64,000 nucleotides of DNA from DAIQNV01 sp038748775 (lineage in GTDB: Bacteria > Planctomycetota > Phycisphaerae > Phycisphaerales > UBA1924): NCBI GenBank assembly GCA_038748775.1, contig JBCDIT010000003.1:186001-250000 (forward strand). Reading direction: 5' to 3'. Below the pieces are notes generated by a model that was not told the DNA's origin, made no database searches, and saw only the letters and a list, made by a program, of their open reading frames with translations. This document shows, piece by piece, positions 25,850 through 35,661 of the stretch. Within the stretch, counting starts at the first letter, position 1. The number at the start of each line of letters is the position of its first letter. Both the position numbers and the translations under genes were made by a program.

Positions 25850-27571
25850 ATGATGCGATTCCCCCACCTCCTCGCCGTCCTCGTCTCGTTCATCGCCACG
25901 TCGAGCGGGCTCGCCGATGGCCACGACTCTAAGCCGGACTCCCGCGCGCTCCGTGCGTACCCCGACACCCCCGCCATCGCCTACGAGAAAGTCACCATCG
26001 GTGACACCGAGGTCCACTACCTCGTCGAGGCGGGCATCATCCCCATCGCCAAACCGGGCGGCTCGGACGAACAGGCCGCCGCCAACATGTTCTTCATCTC
26101 GTACCGCGCCCTCGACGAGCAGCTTCCATACGCCGAGTTTCGTGAGCGCGTCCAACGCATCCTGGGCGAAGATTCCCTCGCCAAGTTCGACGACGCACGC
26201 ACCAACGAAGGCGGAGACGAGGCGATCACCGCCGTCGCGCGGATGACCCGCGAGCAAGGCGTCGACCTCGACAAGGTCTTCCCGTTCCCCGAAGCCTCCA
26301 AGCGGCCCATCACCTTCAGCTTCAACGGAGGCCCCGGCTCGAGTTCGGTCTGGCTCCACCTCGGCGTCTTCGGACCTCAGCGCGTCGACCCCGTCGACGA
26401 CTTCGGAAACCCGGGCCCGGGCCCCCACTCGGTCGCGCCCAACGAATGGAGCATGCTCGATAAGTCCGACTTCGTCTTCATCGACCCTGTCTCGACCGGC
26501 TTCAGCCGCGCCGAGGGCGAGACCAACCCACGCGACTTCCACGGCGTCGAGTCCGACATCGACTCGGTTGCCGAGTTCATCCGCCGGTTCCTCGGTCGCG
26601 ATGATCGCTGGCGCAGCCCGAAGTTCATCGCAGGTGAAAGCTACGGGACGACCCGCGCCGGGGGGCTGTCGTACGACCTGTTCAACCGGCACGGCATCAG
26701 CCTCAACGGGGTCGTGCTCGTGTCCGCCGTGCTCAACTTCCAAACGCTCCGCTTCGACGTCGGCAACGATCTCCCCTACCCACTCATCCTCCCAAGCTAC
26801 ACCGCCACCGCCCGCTTCCACGGCAAGCTCGACCCGCCTCTGATGAACCGCCCGTTCGAAGAGCTCATGCGCGAGGTCGAGGCGTTCGCCGCCGAGGACT
26901 ATCTCTTCGCGCTGTTCCAGGGCGACGCGATGCCCGAAGAGCAACGCCGCGTGATCGCCCAGCGCGTCGCCCGTTACACCGGGCTCACCGAAGCCTTCGT
27001 GCAGAACAGCAACCTGCGGATCCCGCTCAGCCGCTTCGTCAAAGAACTCCGCCGCGACGACGGGCTCACCGTCGGCCGCCTCGACTCGCGCTACATTGCG
27101 CATGACCGCGACAACGCCGGCGAACGATTCGAATTCGACCCCAGCTACGCGGCCATCCTCGCGATCTACACCGGCTCTCTCAACGCGTACCTGCGCGAGA
27201 ACGTCGGCTTCGAGAGCGACCTGCCCTACGAGATCCTCACCGGCAACGTCCGCCCCTGGTCGTACGACGGGCCCGGGACCAACCGCTACACCAACACCGC
27301 AGAACGCCTCCGCGGCGCCATGACCCGCCAGCCCGAGATGCAGGTCTTCCTCGCCTCGGGGCTCTACGACCTCGCCACACCCTACTTCGCCGCCGACTAC
27401 ACGATGGCCCACCTCATGCTGCCCGACACACTCAAGGGCAACATCGAGACCAAGTACTACGAAGCCGGCCACATGATGTACGCCCACCGCCCGTCGCTGA
27501 TAAAGATGAAGGCCGATCTCGACGCGTGGTACGACCGGGTGCTCGCGAGGACGCTCGAAGCCCAGCAGTAG
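25850..27571 (+). CDS. Secreted serine carboxypeptidase (peptidase S10)
   Basis: A 573-residue exported S10 family carboxypeptidase. A signal peptide spans about residues 1-22 (ending GLADG). The oxyanion-hole region NGGPGSSSVWLHLG lies at 159-172, the nucleophile motif GESYG at 262-266 (Ser264), the Asp in SGLYDLATP at about 507 and the His in EAGHMMYAH at about 541, so the complete catalytic triad is present. It removes C-terminal amino acids from peptides, probably outside the cytoplasm. S10 peptidases are more familiar from eukaryotes but occur in several bacterial phyla. The next gene, recA, lies 430 bases away. Confidence 0.88.
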   Translation: MMRFPHLLAVLVSFIATSSGLADGHDSKPDSRALRAYPDTPAIAYEKVTIGDTEVHYLVEAGIIPIAKPGGSDEQAAANMFFISYRALDEQLPYAEFRERVQRILGEDSLAKFDDARTNEGGDEAITAVARMTREQGVDLDKVFPFPEASKRPITFSFNGGPGSSSVWLHLGVFGPQRVDPVDDFGNPGPGPHSVAPNEWSMLDKSDFVFIDPVSTGFSRAEGETNPRDFHGVESDIDSVAEFIRRFLGRDDRWRSPKFIAGESYGTTRAGGLSYDLFNRHGISLNGVVLVSAVLNFQTLRFDVGNDLPYPLILPSYTATARFHGKLDPPLMNRPFEELMREVEAFAAEDYLFALFQGDAMPEEQRRVIAQRVARYTGLTEAFVQNSNLRIPLSRFVKELRRDDGLTVGRLDSRYIAHDRDNAGERFEFDPSYAAILAIYTGSLNAYLRENVGFESDLPYEILTGNVRPWSYDGPGTNRYTNTAERLRGAMTRQPEMQVFLASGLYDLATPYFAADYTMAHLMLPDTLKGNIETKYYEAGHMMYAHRPSLIKMKADLDAWYDRVLARTLEAQQ

Positions 27572-27585
27572 GCGGACCAACTTCA

Positions 27586-27697
27586 GGTGCCGTGGTTGGA
27601 GCGCAGCTCCAGCCACGAACGAGGGCGTGAAACAACCCTCCAGCGGCATTCGGCGCCGTCCGTTCGTGGGCTTCGCTTCGCTCAGACCACGGCACCC
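27586..27697. repeat. Inverted pair of related 36-bp palindromic elements
   Basis: Two 36-base elements face each other at 27586-27621 and 27662-27697. Read in the same orientation they agree at 28 of 36 positions, with identical first 11 (GGTGCCGTGGT) and last 9 bases (CCACGAACG). The left element is itself a near-perfect hairpin (CGTGG, TGGAGC, GCTCCA, CCACG). The right element contains TTCGCTTCGCTCAGA, also present at 12872-12886. The pair starts 14 bases after the carboxypeptidase stop and resembles a REP/BIME-like dispersed repeat. Confidence 0.6.
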
Positions 27698-27805
27698 GGC
27701 CGTGTGGGCTCAATCCTTCAAAAACTTCTAAGCGTTAAATCCGGTTCTTGACAGGGCTTCGGGAATCCACGGGGCACAATCCCTTGCCCTACCGTCTCCC
27801 AATCG

Positions 27806-27834
27806 TTGACACAGGTTGTGTATCGAGATATGTT
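27806..27834 (+). promoter_or_regulatory. Promoter for recA
   Basis: TTGACA (27806-27811) and TATGTT (27829-27834) are separated by 17 bases, a near-consensus housekeeping promoter. It lies about 170 bases before the recA start codon. An upstream TTGACA at 27748 has no -10 partner at a usable distance. The remaining 27841-27990 leader holds no gene. No obvious SOS operator was recognised, but the planctomycete LexA site is not something I can name with confidence. Confidence 0.65.
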
Positions 27835-28001
27835 TGGGTTGTCGGGCCCGCGACCAGCGCCGCCCCCGATCGGACCGGGTGATCAGGTGATCTCCCGCCG
27901 CCCAGCGTTGGCCAGCGTGCGCCCGCAAGGCTGAGGGCTCTGCGAAGCAGATCCCAAGACGTCCAGAGGCTCCGCACGTCAGACAGGAAGGAAGGCCACC
28001 T

Positions 28002-29183
<1,182 letters not shown>

Positions 29184-29222
29184 TCGGCCCGATCACAAAA
29201 ACTTAAACTTCCGTTCTCCTCT

Positions 29223-29256
29223 CACGCCGCATGAACAGTGCGGCGTGTTTGTGTTC
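29223..29256 (+). terminator. Intrinsic terminator of recA
   Basis: CACGCCGC (29223-29230) pairs perfectly with GCGGCGTG (29240-29247) around a nine-base loop, followed by a T-rich tail (TTTGTGTTC). It lies 40 bases after the recA stop. Confidence 0.8.
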
Positions 29257-29314
29257 ATAGTTACGTCACCGAGGCAGACCGCCCCACTCGCTCAACACAA
29301 GCGAACCACGCCCT

Positions 29315-30823
29315 TCACTCACCCCCGAGCCGTCGCCGGAGCTGAGCCGCGTGCAAATCCGCCGGGGCGAGGCGATCGGGATCGATCGCTTCGAACCATC
29401 GGGGGCCTCTGACCGTTAGCGAATCAGTGGTGAGCCCGACGAGGTTCATCATGTCCGGACCGAACGCGTCGCGGGGCCACGACATCGGCGTCGAAGCGCG
29501 GATCCCCCAGAACGTCGCGCCGGCGCCGGTGTGCTTGCCGAGTTTCCGCCCACCGCCACACTTCCAGAGGCGCGCACCATCGCCGGCGTCGAGATTGCAA
29601 AACAGATTCTGGAACGGCGCACGTTTGTGATGGTCGAGGCTCAGGCTCACGCCTCGACCGTTCTTGACCACGTTTCCCGAATCGAGCGCACTCACCGTGA
29701 TGTCGTGGATGAACCGCACCCGGTAGTCAAAGTTCATCATCACGCAATCACGGCCCAGCGATACGCCGTGGTGCCCGGTCGTGTTCTGACGATCGGGCGT
29801 GCGATCGGATTCGAACACCAGGCCATCGATGGTGCAGAACGCCCCGGCGAGGAAGACCCCGCTGTCGCAGTTCGCGATGCGCACGTCACGGATCCACGAG
29901 TGCGCCACGGCGTTCATCGCGATCGCGTTCATGCCCCGCTCGGTGAAGTGCCCCCGGTAGGGCTTGACGGGAAACTCGATCGCGAGTCGCTCGACGCCGA
30001 CCTCGGTCACCTGCCGCCGAAACTCGGAGATCGTGGGCGACCACTCCGGTCGGACGTCGAGCCAAAGCGAGCGCTCGAGCGTGACGCGCCGGCCTTCGAC
30101 CGCGTCGACGCGGCTCGCCATGCGGGTCACGGCCCGTCGCCCGAACCTGGAGATGTCGCCGGTATCGCCGGCGTAGACATGATCGAGGAGCGTCTGCTCG
30201 TCATCATCGCGGAGGACCACTTCGACAACGTCGCCCGGAGCCATCGCGAGTTCGCGATCGAGCAGGAGCGTGCGATCGCCTCGCCGGCGCGCCCCGTCCA
30301 CCTTCGCGAGCTCGGACTCGTACCGCTTACCGGTGAACCAGATGAACCCGCCCGACCACGAGTAGTTAGAAGTTGCTTGACCCTCGGACGTCGCGCCCAT
30401 GTTGGGCCGGACGTCCTCGAGTTCGGTCGTCCACGTCAAGATGGTCGCGTCGGGTCCTTCGCCTCGGAGGACGATGCCCGCTTTCTTGATCCACAGAATG
30501 TCGCTCAGCAGGTACCGCCCCGCCGGTATCACGATCGCCCCTCGGCGGTTCGAAGAACCCGCTTCGGCGATCGCGCGTTTGAACGCCTCGGTGTCGTCCA
30601 ACTCATCGTCGCCGCGTGCGCCAAAGCGCGTCACGTCGGCGACAACCGGCACTTCGGGGATCGGCTCTTCCCCGAACCGATACCCAGCGAACGACCAGTC
30701 GGGAAGGCGTCCGCCGGGCTCCCACAACTCGCCGGATTCGCCCCAGAGTTGGGAGAAATCGGGAGCCTGGGCCCACCCCATCGTGGCCCAAAGACCGGCA
30801 ATCGCGAGACAGAACCACCTCAT
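29315..30823 (-). CDS. Secreted pectate-lyase-fold protein
   Basis: A 502-residue protein with a signal peptide (about residues 1-19, ending GWAQA) and a right-handed beta-helix of the glycosyl hydrolase 28-related / pectate lyase superfamily 3 type. The characteristic opening VTRFGARGDDELDDTEAFKRAI and IPAGRYLLSDILWIKKAGIVLRGEG lie at about residues 64-135, after which come repeated turns such as WIRDVRIANCDSGVFLAGAFC. Catalytic residues cannot be assigned, so polysaccharide binding or cleavage is inferred only from the fold. The gene converges on recA and is divergent from tRNA-Leu. Confidence 0.75.
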   Translation of the reverse strand: MRWFCLAIAGLWATMGWAQAPDFSQLWGESGELWEPGGRLPDWSFAGYRFGEEPIPEVPVVADVTRFGARGDDELDDTEAFKRAIAEAGSSNRRGAIVIPAGRYLLSDILWIKKAGIVLRGEGPDATILTWTTELEDVRPNMGATSEGQATSNYSWSGGFIWFTGKRYESELAKVDGARRRGDRTLLLDRELAMAPGDVVEVVLRDDDEQTLLDHVYAGDTGDISRFGRRAVTRMASRVDAVEGRRVTLERSLWLDVRPEWSPTISEFRRQVTEVGVERLAIEFPVKPYRGHFTERGMNAIAMNAVAHSWIRDVRIANCDSGVFLAGAFCTIDGLVFESDRTPDRQNTTGHHGVSLGRDCVMMNFDYRVRFIHDITVSALDSGNVVKNGRGVSLSLDHHKRAPFQNLFCNLDAGDGARLWKCGGGRKLGKHTGAGATFWGIRASTPMSWPRDAFGPDMMNLVGLTTDSLTVRGPRWFEAIDPDRLAPADLHAAQLRRRLGGE

Positions 30824-30909
30824 CCGCCCAGCGTACCCGCTGATCGCGTGACCCCCGCCCCGAAGCCGCGTACGATCCCGACCTTCCGGGCCTCCGGGCT
30901 CGGCCGCAC

Positions 30910-30995
30910 GCGGATGTGGCGGAATTGGCAGACGCGCTAGGTTCAGGTCCTAGTGGGGGTAAAACCCCGTGGAGGTTCGAGCCCTCTCATCCGCA
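30910..30995 (+). tRNA. tRNA-Leu (anticodon CAG)
   Basis: An 86-base class II tRNA. The acceptor stem GCGGATG (30910-30916) pairs with CATCCGC (30988-30994) with discriminator A. The anticodon stem CTAGG/CCTAG encloses the loop TTCAGGT, giving anticodon CAG for Leu codon CUG. A long variable arm (GGGG...CCCC) and a T arm with TTCGAGC are present. The CCA end is not encoded. Confidence 0.96.
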
Positions 30996-31000
30996 TTTCA

Positions 31001-31050
31001 ACGCCTCGGAACGAACTCCCAAGAGCACGTTCCGAGGCGTTGTTCGTTGG
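31001..31050 (+). terminator. Intrinsic terminator after tRNA-Leu
   Basis: ACGCCTCGGAACG (31001-31013) and CGTTCCGAGGCGT (31028-31040) form a perfect 13-bp stem with a 14-base loop, followed by a T-rich stretch (TGTTCGTTGG). It starts five bases after the tRNA. Confidence 0.75.
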
Positions 31051-31130
31051 GACACGCGAGGACCGAAGGTCTCCACCAACCAAGAACGCTCCGCCGCCGC
31101 ATCTCTCATACGCCGCAACGCCGTAGCCCG

Positions 31131-31520
31131 CGAGTGTCGGCCCAAAGAGCCGTACGGAGCGCTCCCATCAAACTCCCGTCAAGCCCGGGGCGGAGGCCCG
31201 CTCCGGCGCGGCGCAACAGAGCGAGTGTCAGCCCAAAGAGCCGTACGGAGCGGTCCCATCCAACGCCCGCCAAGCCCGACGGAGCCCCGCTCCGGCGCGG
31301 CGCAACAGAGCGAGCGTCGGCCCGAAGGGCCGTACGGAGCGCTCCCATCCAACTCCCGCCAAGCCCGACGGAGCCCCGCTCCGGCGCGGCGCACCACAGC
31401 GAGCGTCGGCCCGAAGGGCCGTACGGAGCGCTCCCATCCAACTCCCGCCAAGCCCGACGGAGCCCCGCTCCGGCGCGGCGCACCACAGCGAGTGTCGGCC
31501 CGAAGGGCCGTACGGAGCGC
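31131..31520. repeat. 89-bp tandem repeat array (four units and a partial fifth)
   Basis: Units begin at 31131 (91 bp), 31222, 31311, 31400 (89 bp each) and 31489 (partial). Units 31311-31399 and 31400-31488 are identical; the first two differ by a few substitutions. Every unit holds three inverted repeats: GGCCCGAAGGGCC, GGAGCGCTCC and CGGAGCCCCGCTCCG. The period is not a multiple of three, so it is not a protein repeat, and there are no unique spacers, so it is not CRISPR. It lies between the terminators of two convergent transcription units. The surrounding 31051-31130 and 31558-31614 stretches hold no gene. Confidence 0.85.
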
Positions 31521-31521
31521 A

Positions 31522-31557
31522 ACAAAAAAGAGCGGGCGGTCGCCACGGACCGCCCGC
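31522..31557 (-). terminator. Intrinsic terminator of the coiled-coil lipoprotein gene
   Basis: GCGGGCGGTC (31532-31541) and GACCGCCCGC (31548-31557) form a perfect 10-bp stem around a six-base loop. Read on the minus strand it is followed by CTCTTTTTTGTT, a classic T run, and lies 57 bases after the lipoprotein stop. Confidence 0.85.
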
Positions 31558-31614
31558 CCCTCTCCTCGTTCCAGTGCCCGTCCTTGGGCGCGACTCGCCC
31601 TCCGGGCGCCCGCC

Positions 31615-34428
31615 TTATTCGGTCGGGGCGATCACGAAGGTCGAGCCGAAGTCATCCTGCTCGAACGTCGGGGTGCTGAACTGCGGGCCGGTGTAGGTCT
31701 CGCCTGAGGGGAGCGAAACCGGCTCGTAGCTGGTGGTGAAGTCACCCGGGAGGGCCAGGCGGGTGTCCCAGTCGCTCTGGGCGGTCTGCTGGAAGACCGC
31801 CTGAGCCCGATCGAGGCGGGCGACCGCCTCGTTCAGCATGTCCTGGTGGGCCTCGGCTGCGGCGACCGCACGCTCGGCGTGGGTCCGCTGGATCTCGCCC
31901 TGGAGGAAGGCCTCGGCGAACGCGCGGTTGCGGTTCGCCTCGTTCTGGGCGAGGCGACGGTCGAACGTCGCCACCACGGCCATCTCGCGGGCATCGGCCG
32001 AAGCGTACTGACCGCCAACCCAGGCGTCGGCGATGCGACGATCGGCGGTGATCTGAGCGCGGGTCGCCAGATCACCGGCCTGAGCGAGACCCATCTGGGC
32101 GTCGGCCTGGGCGAGGAAGCGGTCGATGCGGGCCTCAGCGATCACCTCGCCGTTGCGGGCGAGATCGTTGAGGTAGGCCAGCTCGGCCTCGGCGCGACGG
32201 CGGTCGGCGATCTGAACGGCGCTGAGCTCAGCGGCGCTGGCGATCGCGATGCGCTCGAACGAGTCGGCCTTGGCGAGGGCCTCGTTGTAGTCCGAGCGGG
32301 CGACGGCGATGAAGCTGCCCGACGACTGGTCGAGGCGACGGAGCTCGGCCTTGAGGATCGTACGGGCCGCCTCGATCTGCTCGTGCATCTGGGCGAGGGT
32401 GGCCTCGCCGCTCTGCTCGAGAGCCGCGGCTTCGGTCAAGATCTGCTTGGCCTTGGCGGTGCCGCGGCGCTGGGTGGCGTCGCGACGGGCCTCGAGGTTC
32501 ATGACCACGGCGCGACCATTGCGGCGGACCGCATCGGCCCGGGCGAAGACCTGAGCCACGCGAGCCGAAGCGCGACGCTCTTCGGCGGCGGCTTCGCTGC
32601 GGAGCAGGGCGGTCTCGGCGACGGTGACCTTCCGCGAGCTGTCGGCCTCGGTCTCGGCACGCTGACGCGAGGCCTCGGCGGCCGCCTCGAGTCCGTCGGC
32701 CTTGGCGAGCAGTTCCTTCACCCGAGCCTCGCTCTCCTCGCTGAACGCGTCCAGCTCGGCGAGCGTGGTCTGGTGGGCGGCGCGCTTGGCTTCCCACCAC
32801 AGGGTGAAGTCGGCGATCTCTTCGTCGTGCGTCGCGCGGGCCTCGTCACGCATCGCCTCGGCCTCAAGACGGAAACGCGTGGCCTTGGCGAGCGAGACCT
32901 TGAATGACGCGACGCGGTCGGCGTTCACCGTCGCGGCGCGGAACGACCCGCGGGCCATCTCCGGGGTGGTGGCGGTGGCGTCGATGATCGGCTTGGCGTC
33001 ACCTTCGTTGATGGTGACCTTGCCCTTCTTGGCCTGCTTGGCGATCTGAACGCGGAGCTTGGTCTCGACGTCCTGGGCTTCGAGGTGAGCCTGGGCGCGG
33101 ATCTTGTCGAACTCGCTCTTGGCGAGGGCGCGTTGGTGGGCCGCCTGCTCGCGGGTCGCGGCGACCTGAGCCTCGACCTCAGCGGCGACGAACGCCGAAC
33201 GGGCCGAACGCTCGATCTCGTTGGCGCGGGCGTCGATCACCTTGGCCTGGGCGAGGGCCTGGTCGAGGCGGGCCTCGACACCCTCGTTGGCTTCCTGGAA
33301 CATCACACGGGCGAGCTCGACGTTCTCTTCGGCCTCGGCGCGGCGGCGCTGGGCTTCGGCTTCGCTCTGCTCGCCGAGTTGGACCGCCTGCTCGCGGAGC
33401 TGGGCGGACTCTTCGATCTGGTCGGCGTAGCTGACGTGAAGCTCGACGAACGCGAGACGGTGCGCACCGTCGACGCCCTGGGTCTCAAGGCCGTCGGCCT
33501 GAGCCAGGATCTCCTGGACACGGGCGCGGCTCTCGGCTTCGAGCGTGCGGGCGAGCTGGGTCAGCTCGTCGACGTTGGCCTCGGTGGTCGCGAAGGCCGT
33601 GCGGATCTGCTGGTCGAGCTCGTTCACCTCGGCGCCGGTCTGGTCGCGCTCCGAAGCGGCCTGGACGCGGAGCGTGCGGACACGCTCGTGGTTGCGCTGC
33701 TCGGTCATCTCGGCGGTGTGGACCATCTGCGAGATGGTGGCGTCGCCGCGCTCCTTGACGGCCTCACGCTCGGCGAGCATGCGCTCGTGCTCGGCCAGCG
33801 AGTTGGTCCAGTCGGTCTCGGCTCGCGAGCGGAGCTGAGCGATCGCAACTTCCTGCTCGCGGACCTGCGTCTCGAGGCTGCGCTCGCTCTGGATCTGCTC
33901 GGCCTCGAAGGCGAGGCGCTGGGCATCGATCTGCTGGACGAACGAGCCGAGTTCGGCGTCGTAGGTCAGCTCGAGGCGGCGGGCCTCGGCCTCAGCCACG
34001 TCGCGGTCGCTCTGGGCGTCCTGGATGACCGAGTCGGCCGCGGCGAGGCCGGTGAGTTCGTTCGAACGAGCCTGGATATCAAACGCCTGGGCCTTCGCAC
34101 GCTGCGCGGCAAGCTCGGTCGAGGCGTCCTGGGCTTCGCTCACCCAACGGGCGGGCAGGTCAGCGCGGTTGCCTTCGGCAGCGAAGTAGCCAACCTCATA
34201 GATGCCGGCCATGTTCTCGGGGTTGTACCCCGGGGCGGTGAAGCCCTCGGGAACCGACGAGATCGGCTGGCCGACTTGATTGACGAAATTCGTGTTCGAA
34301 GCCTGACGGTCGGACGACGTGCTCCCGCACCCGCCCAAGCCAGCGGCCAGCGACGCAACGAAGGCGGTGACGATGATGCCACGCCCGGTGCGGGCGGCGG
34401 CGAGCTCGGTAACGGAATCGATGTTCAC
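31615..34428 (-). CDS. Long coiled-coil lipoprotein of unknown function
   Basis: A 937-residue protein that begins at a GTG (34428) with GGAGG eight bases upstream. The N-terminus has a lipoprotein signal with lipobox GLGGC (Cys34). After a short Ser/Asn-rich linker, nearly the whole protein (about residues 90-880) is Ala, Glu, Arg and Gln rich with almost no Pro or Trp, and recurrent phrases such as ARAxxxExxARVQEILAQADGLE, ARVKELLAKADGLEAAAEA and ADSFERIAIASAAELSA, indicating a very long alpha-helical coiled coil. The tail (TSYEPVSLPSGETYTGPQFSTP...) is Pro/Ser/Thr rich. It has its own terminator. No family was recognised; a structural or spacer role at the outer membrane is an inference. 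Confidence 0.8.
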   Translation of the reverse strand: MNIDSVTELAAARTGRGIIVTAFVASLAAGLGGCGSTSSDRQASNTNFVNQVGQPISSVPEGFTAPGYNPENMAGIYEVGYFAAEGNRADLPARWVSEAQDASTELAAQRAKAQAFDIQARSNELTGLAAADSVIQDAQSDRDVAEAEARRLELTYDAELGSFVQQIDAQRLAFEAEQIQSERSLETQVREQEVAIAQLRSRAETDWTNSLAEHERMLAEREAVKERGDATISQMVHTAEMTEQRNHERVRTLRVQAASERDQTGAEVNELDQQIRTAFATTEANVDELTQLARTLEAESRARVQEILAQADGLETQGVDGAHRLAFVELHVSYADQIEESAQLREQAVQLGEQSEAEAQRRRAEAEENVELARVMFQEANEGVEARLDQALAQAKVIDARANEIERSARSAFVAAEVEAQVAATREQAAHQRALAKSEFDKIRAQAHLEAQDVETKLRVQIAKQAKKGKVTINEGDAKPIIDATATTPEMARGSFRAATVNADRVASFKVSLAKATRFRLEAEAMRDEARATHDEEIADFTLWWEAKRAAHQTTLAELDAFSEESEARVKELLAKADGLEAAAEASRQRAETEADSSRKVTVAETALLRSEAAAEERRASARVAQVFARADAVRRNGRAVVMNLEARRDATQRRGTAKAKQILTEAAALEQSGEATLAQMHEQIEAARTILKAELRRLDQSSGSFIAVARSDYNEALAKADSFERIAIASAAELSAVQIADRRRAEAELAYLNDLARNGEVIAEARIDRFLAQADAQMGLAQAGDLATRAQITADRRIADAWVGGQYASADAREMAVVATFDRRLAQNEANRNRAFAEAFLQGEIQRTHAERAVAAAEAHQDMLNEAVARLDRAQAVFQQTAQSDWDTRLALPGDFTTSYEPVSLPSGETYTGPQFSTPTFEQDDFGSTFVIAPTE

Positions 34429-34536
34429 TGCGGGGCCTCCGGGCCGGGGTGCGCCCCACGGGCCGGCCCGGCTCCAAGCCGACCCTCCCCGCGGACGCGA
34501 TCTTCTCACCTGCGCCGGAACCTGTGAGCCCGGCCG

Positions 34537-34549
34537 CGATCTAAGATCG
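34537..34549. promoter_or_regulatory. Palindrome between divergent lipoprotein and RNase HII-like genes
   Basis: CGATCT-A-AGATCG is a perfect 6-bp inverted repeat around one base, in the 259-base divergent gap. On the minus strand it lies next to a weak TTAGAT -10-like sequence. It is a candidate operator only; the rest of the gap shows nothing convincing. Confidence 0.3.
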
Positions 34550-34687
34550 GAAACAGTCGCCGCCCCCTCGATCCGCGGGGCCGGCGTCCGCACCGGCTCC
34601 GGTCTGTACACCCGCACAAACCCGTCCCGGGCCGGCTCTCGGACCACCGCACGTCCGATCTCACGCGACGCGCTGCTAACCTCGTGC

Positions 34688-35659
34688 ATGCCGCTGATCT
34701 ACGCCGGCATCGACGAAGCCGGATATGGGCCCTTGTTGGGTCCGCTTTGTGTTGCGCTCGCCGCGATCCGCGTCGACGACTGGGCACAAGGCGACGACGC
34801 CCCGGACCTCTGGAAGCACCTCGACAAATGGGTCACACGCTCGCCAAAGGATGCCCCCGGGCGCATCCCGGTCGCCGACTCCAAGAAGCTCAAGCTCTCC
34901 AACAGCCTCAAGACCAAGCACCCGCTCACGCACCTCGAGCTGGGCGTGATGACCTGGCTCGCGACGACCGGCGCCGACGTGCGCGACGATGAAGCGTTGT
35001 TCGCCGCCGTCGGCGCCCGCCTCGAATCGCACCCCTGGTACGACGCGCCTCCTACGCCCATGCCCCTGGCCAACGACAAGGGCGTGGTTGATATCGCCGC
35101 CTCGCGTCTCGCGGCGTGCGCCGACGTCGGCATCACGCTCACCGATCTTCGATGCCTCGCGATCAGCGAGACGGCGTTCAACGCCGCCGTGCGTTCGGAG
35201 GGCTCAAAGGCCGCGGTCACCGCCGCCGCGATCGCACGCCTCGTTCGCGACACGGCCTCCGCCTTCCCCGAAGACGCCGAGCTCCGGATCGTCTGCGACC
35301 GGCAATCGGGACGATCCGACTATTCGGGTCTGCTCGAGCGCGCCCTCCCCGGTGCACAGATCGAGTGCGACCTGCGTTCGGACAAGGCAAGCCACTACAA
35401 GATCAGAACCGAGGCCGGCCCGCTCGCGGTGCTCTTCCAGGTCGAGGCCGAAGAGGCCCATCTGCCCGTCGCGCTGGCGAGCATGACCGCCAAGCTGGTC
35501 CGCGAACTCGCGATGGCCCGGTTCAACCGCTACTGGTGCGCCAGACGTCCCGAACTCAAGCCCACGGCCGGCTACCGACAAGACGGCGCCCGCTGGCTCA
35601 AAGACCTCCAGGGTGAGATCACACCCTCTGAACAAGCGACGATGGTTCGATTGGCCTAA
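34688..35659 (+). CDS. Ribonuclease HII-like protein
   Basis: A 323-residue protein with the RNase HII opening YAGIDEAGYGPLLGPLCV (Asp9, Glu10), the DSKKL motif (Asp64) and ASMTAKLVRELAMARFN corresponding to the AASI-AK-TRD segment. Asp204 in IVCDRQSGRSDY may be the third acidic residue, but the fourth metal ligand, normally Asp, appears to be Glu in VEAEEAHLPVA. The protein is about 100 residues longer than typical RNase HII because of insertions between motifs. ATG at 34688 was chosen because upstream extension lies in non-coding-looking sequence. It probably cleaves RNA in RNA-DNA hybrids, but a diverged function is possible. ribD begins three bases after the stop. Confidence 0.7.
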   Translation: MPLIYAGIDEAGYGPLLGPLCVALAAIRVDDWAQGDDAPDLWKHLDKWVTRSPKDAPGRIPVADSKKLKLSNSLKTKHPLTHLELGVMTWLATTGADVRDDEALFAAVGARLESHPWYDAPPTPMPLANDKGVVDIAASRLAACADVGITLTDLRCLAISETAFNAAVRSEGSKAAVTAAAIARLVRDTASAFPEDAELRIVCDRQSGRSDYSGLLERALPGAQIECDLRSDKASHYKIRTEAGPLAVLFQVEAEEAHLPVALASMTAKLVRELAMARFNRYWCARRPELKPTAGYRQDGARWLKDLQGEITPSEQATMVRLA

Positions 35660-35661
35660 CG

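Noticed and set aside
27748..27753. TTGACA as a second recA promoter
   Set aside because: The nearest -10-like hexamer is 21 bases away, too far for a standard housekeeping promoter.
31131..31520. CRISPR array
   Set aside because: Units are 89 bp, contiguous and lack unique spacers; no cas genes are in the window.
31106..31546. Minus-strand 146-residue frame across the tandem repeats
   Set aside because: The period of 89 bases shifts frame at each unit, so the apparent protein repeat is a side effect of the DNA repeat.
31846..34527. Two long open frames on the plus strand antisense to the coiled-coil lipoprotein
   Set aside because: They mirror the Ala/Glu/Leu codon pattern of the minus-strand gene, read as low-complexity Leu/Gly/Ala strings, and have no plausible start or ribosome-binding site.
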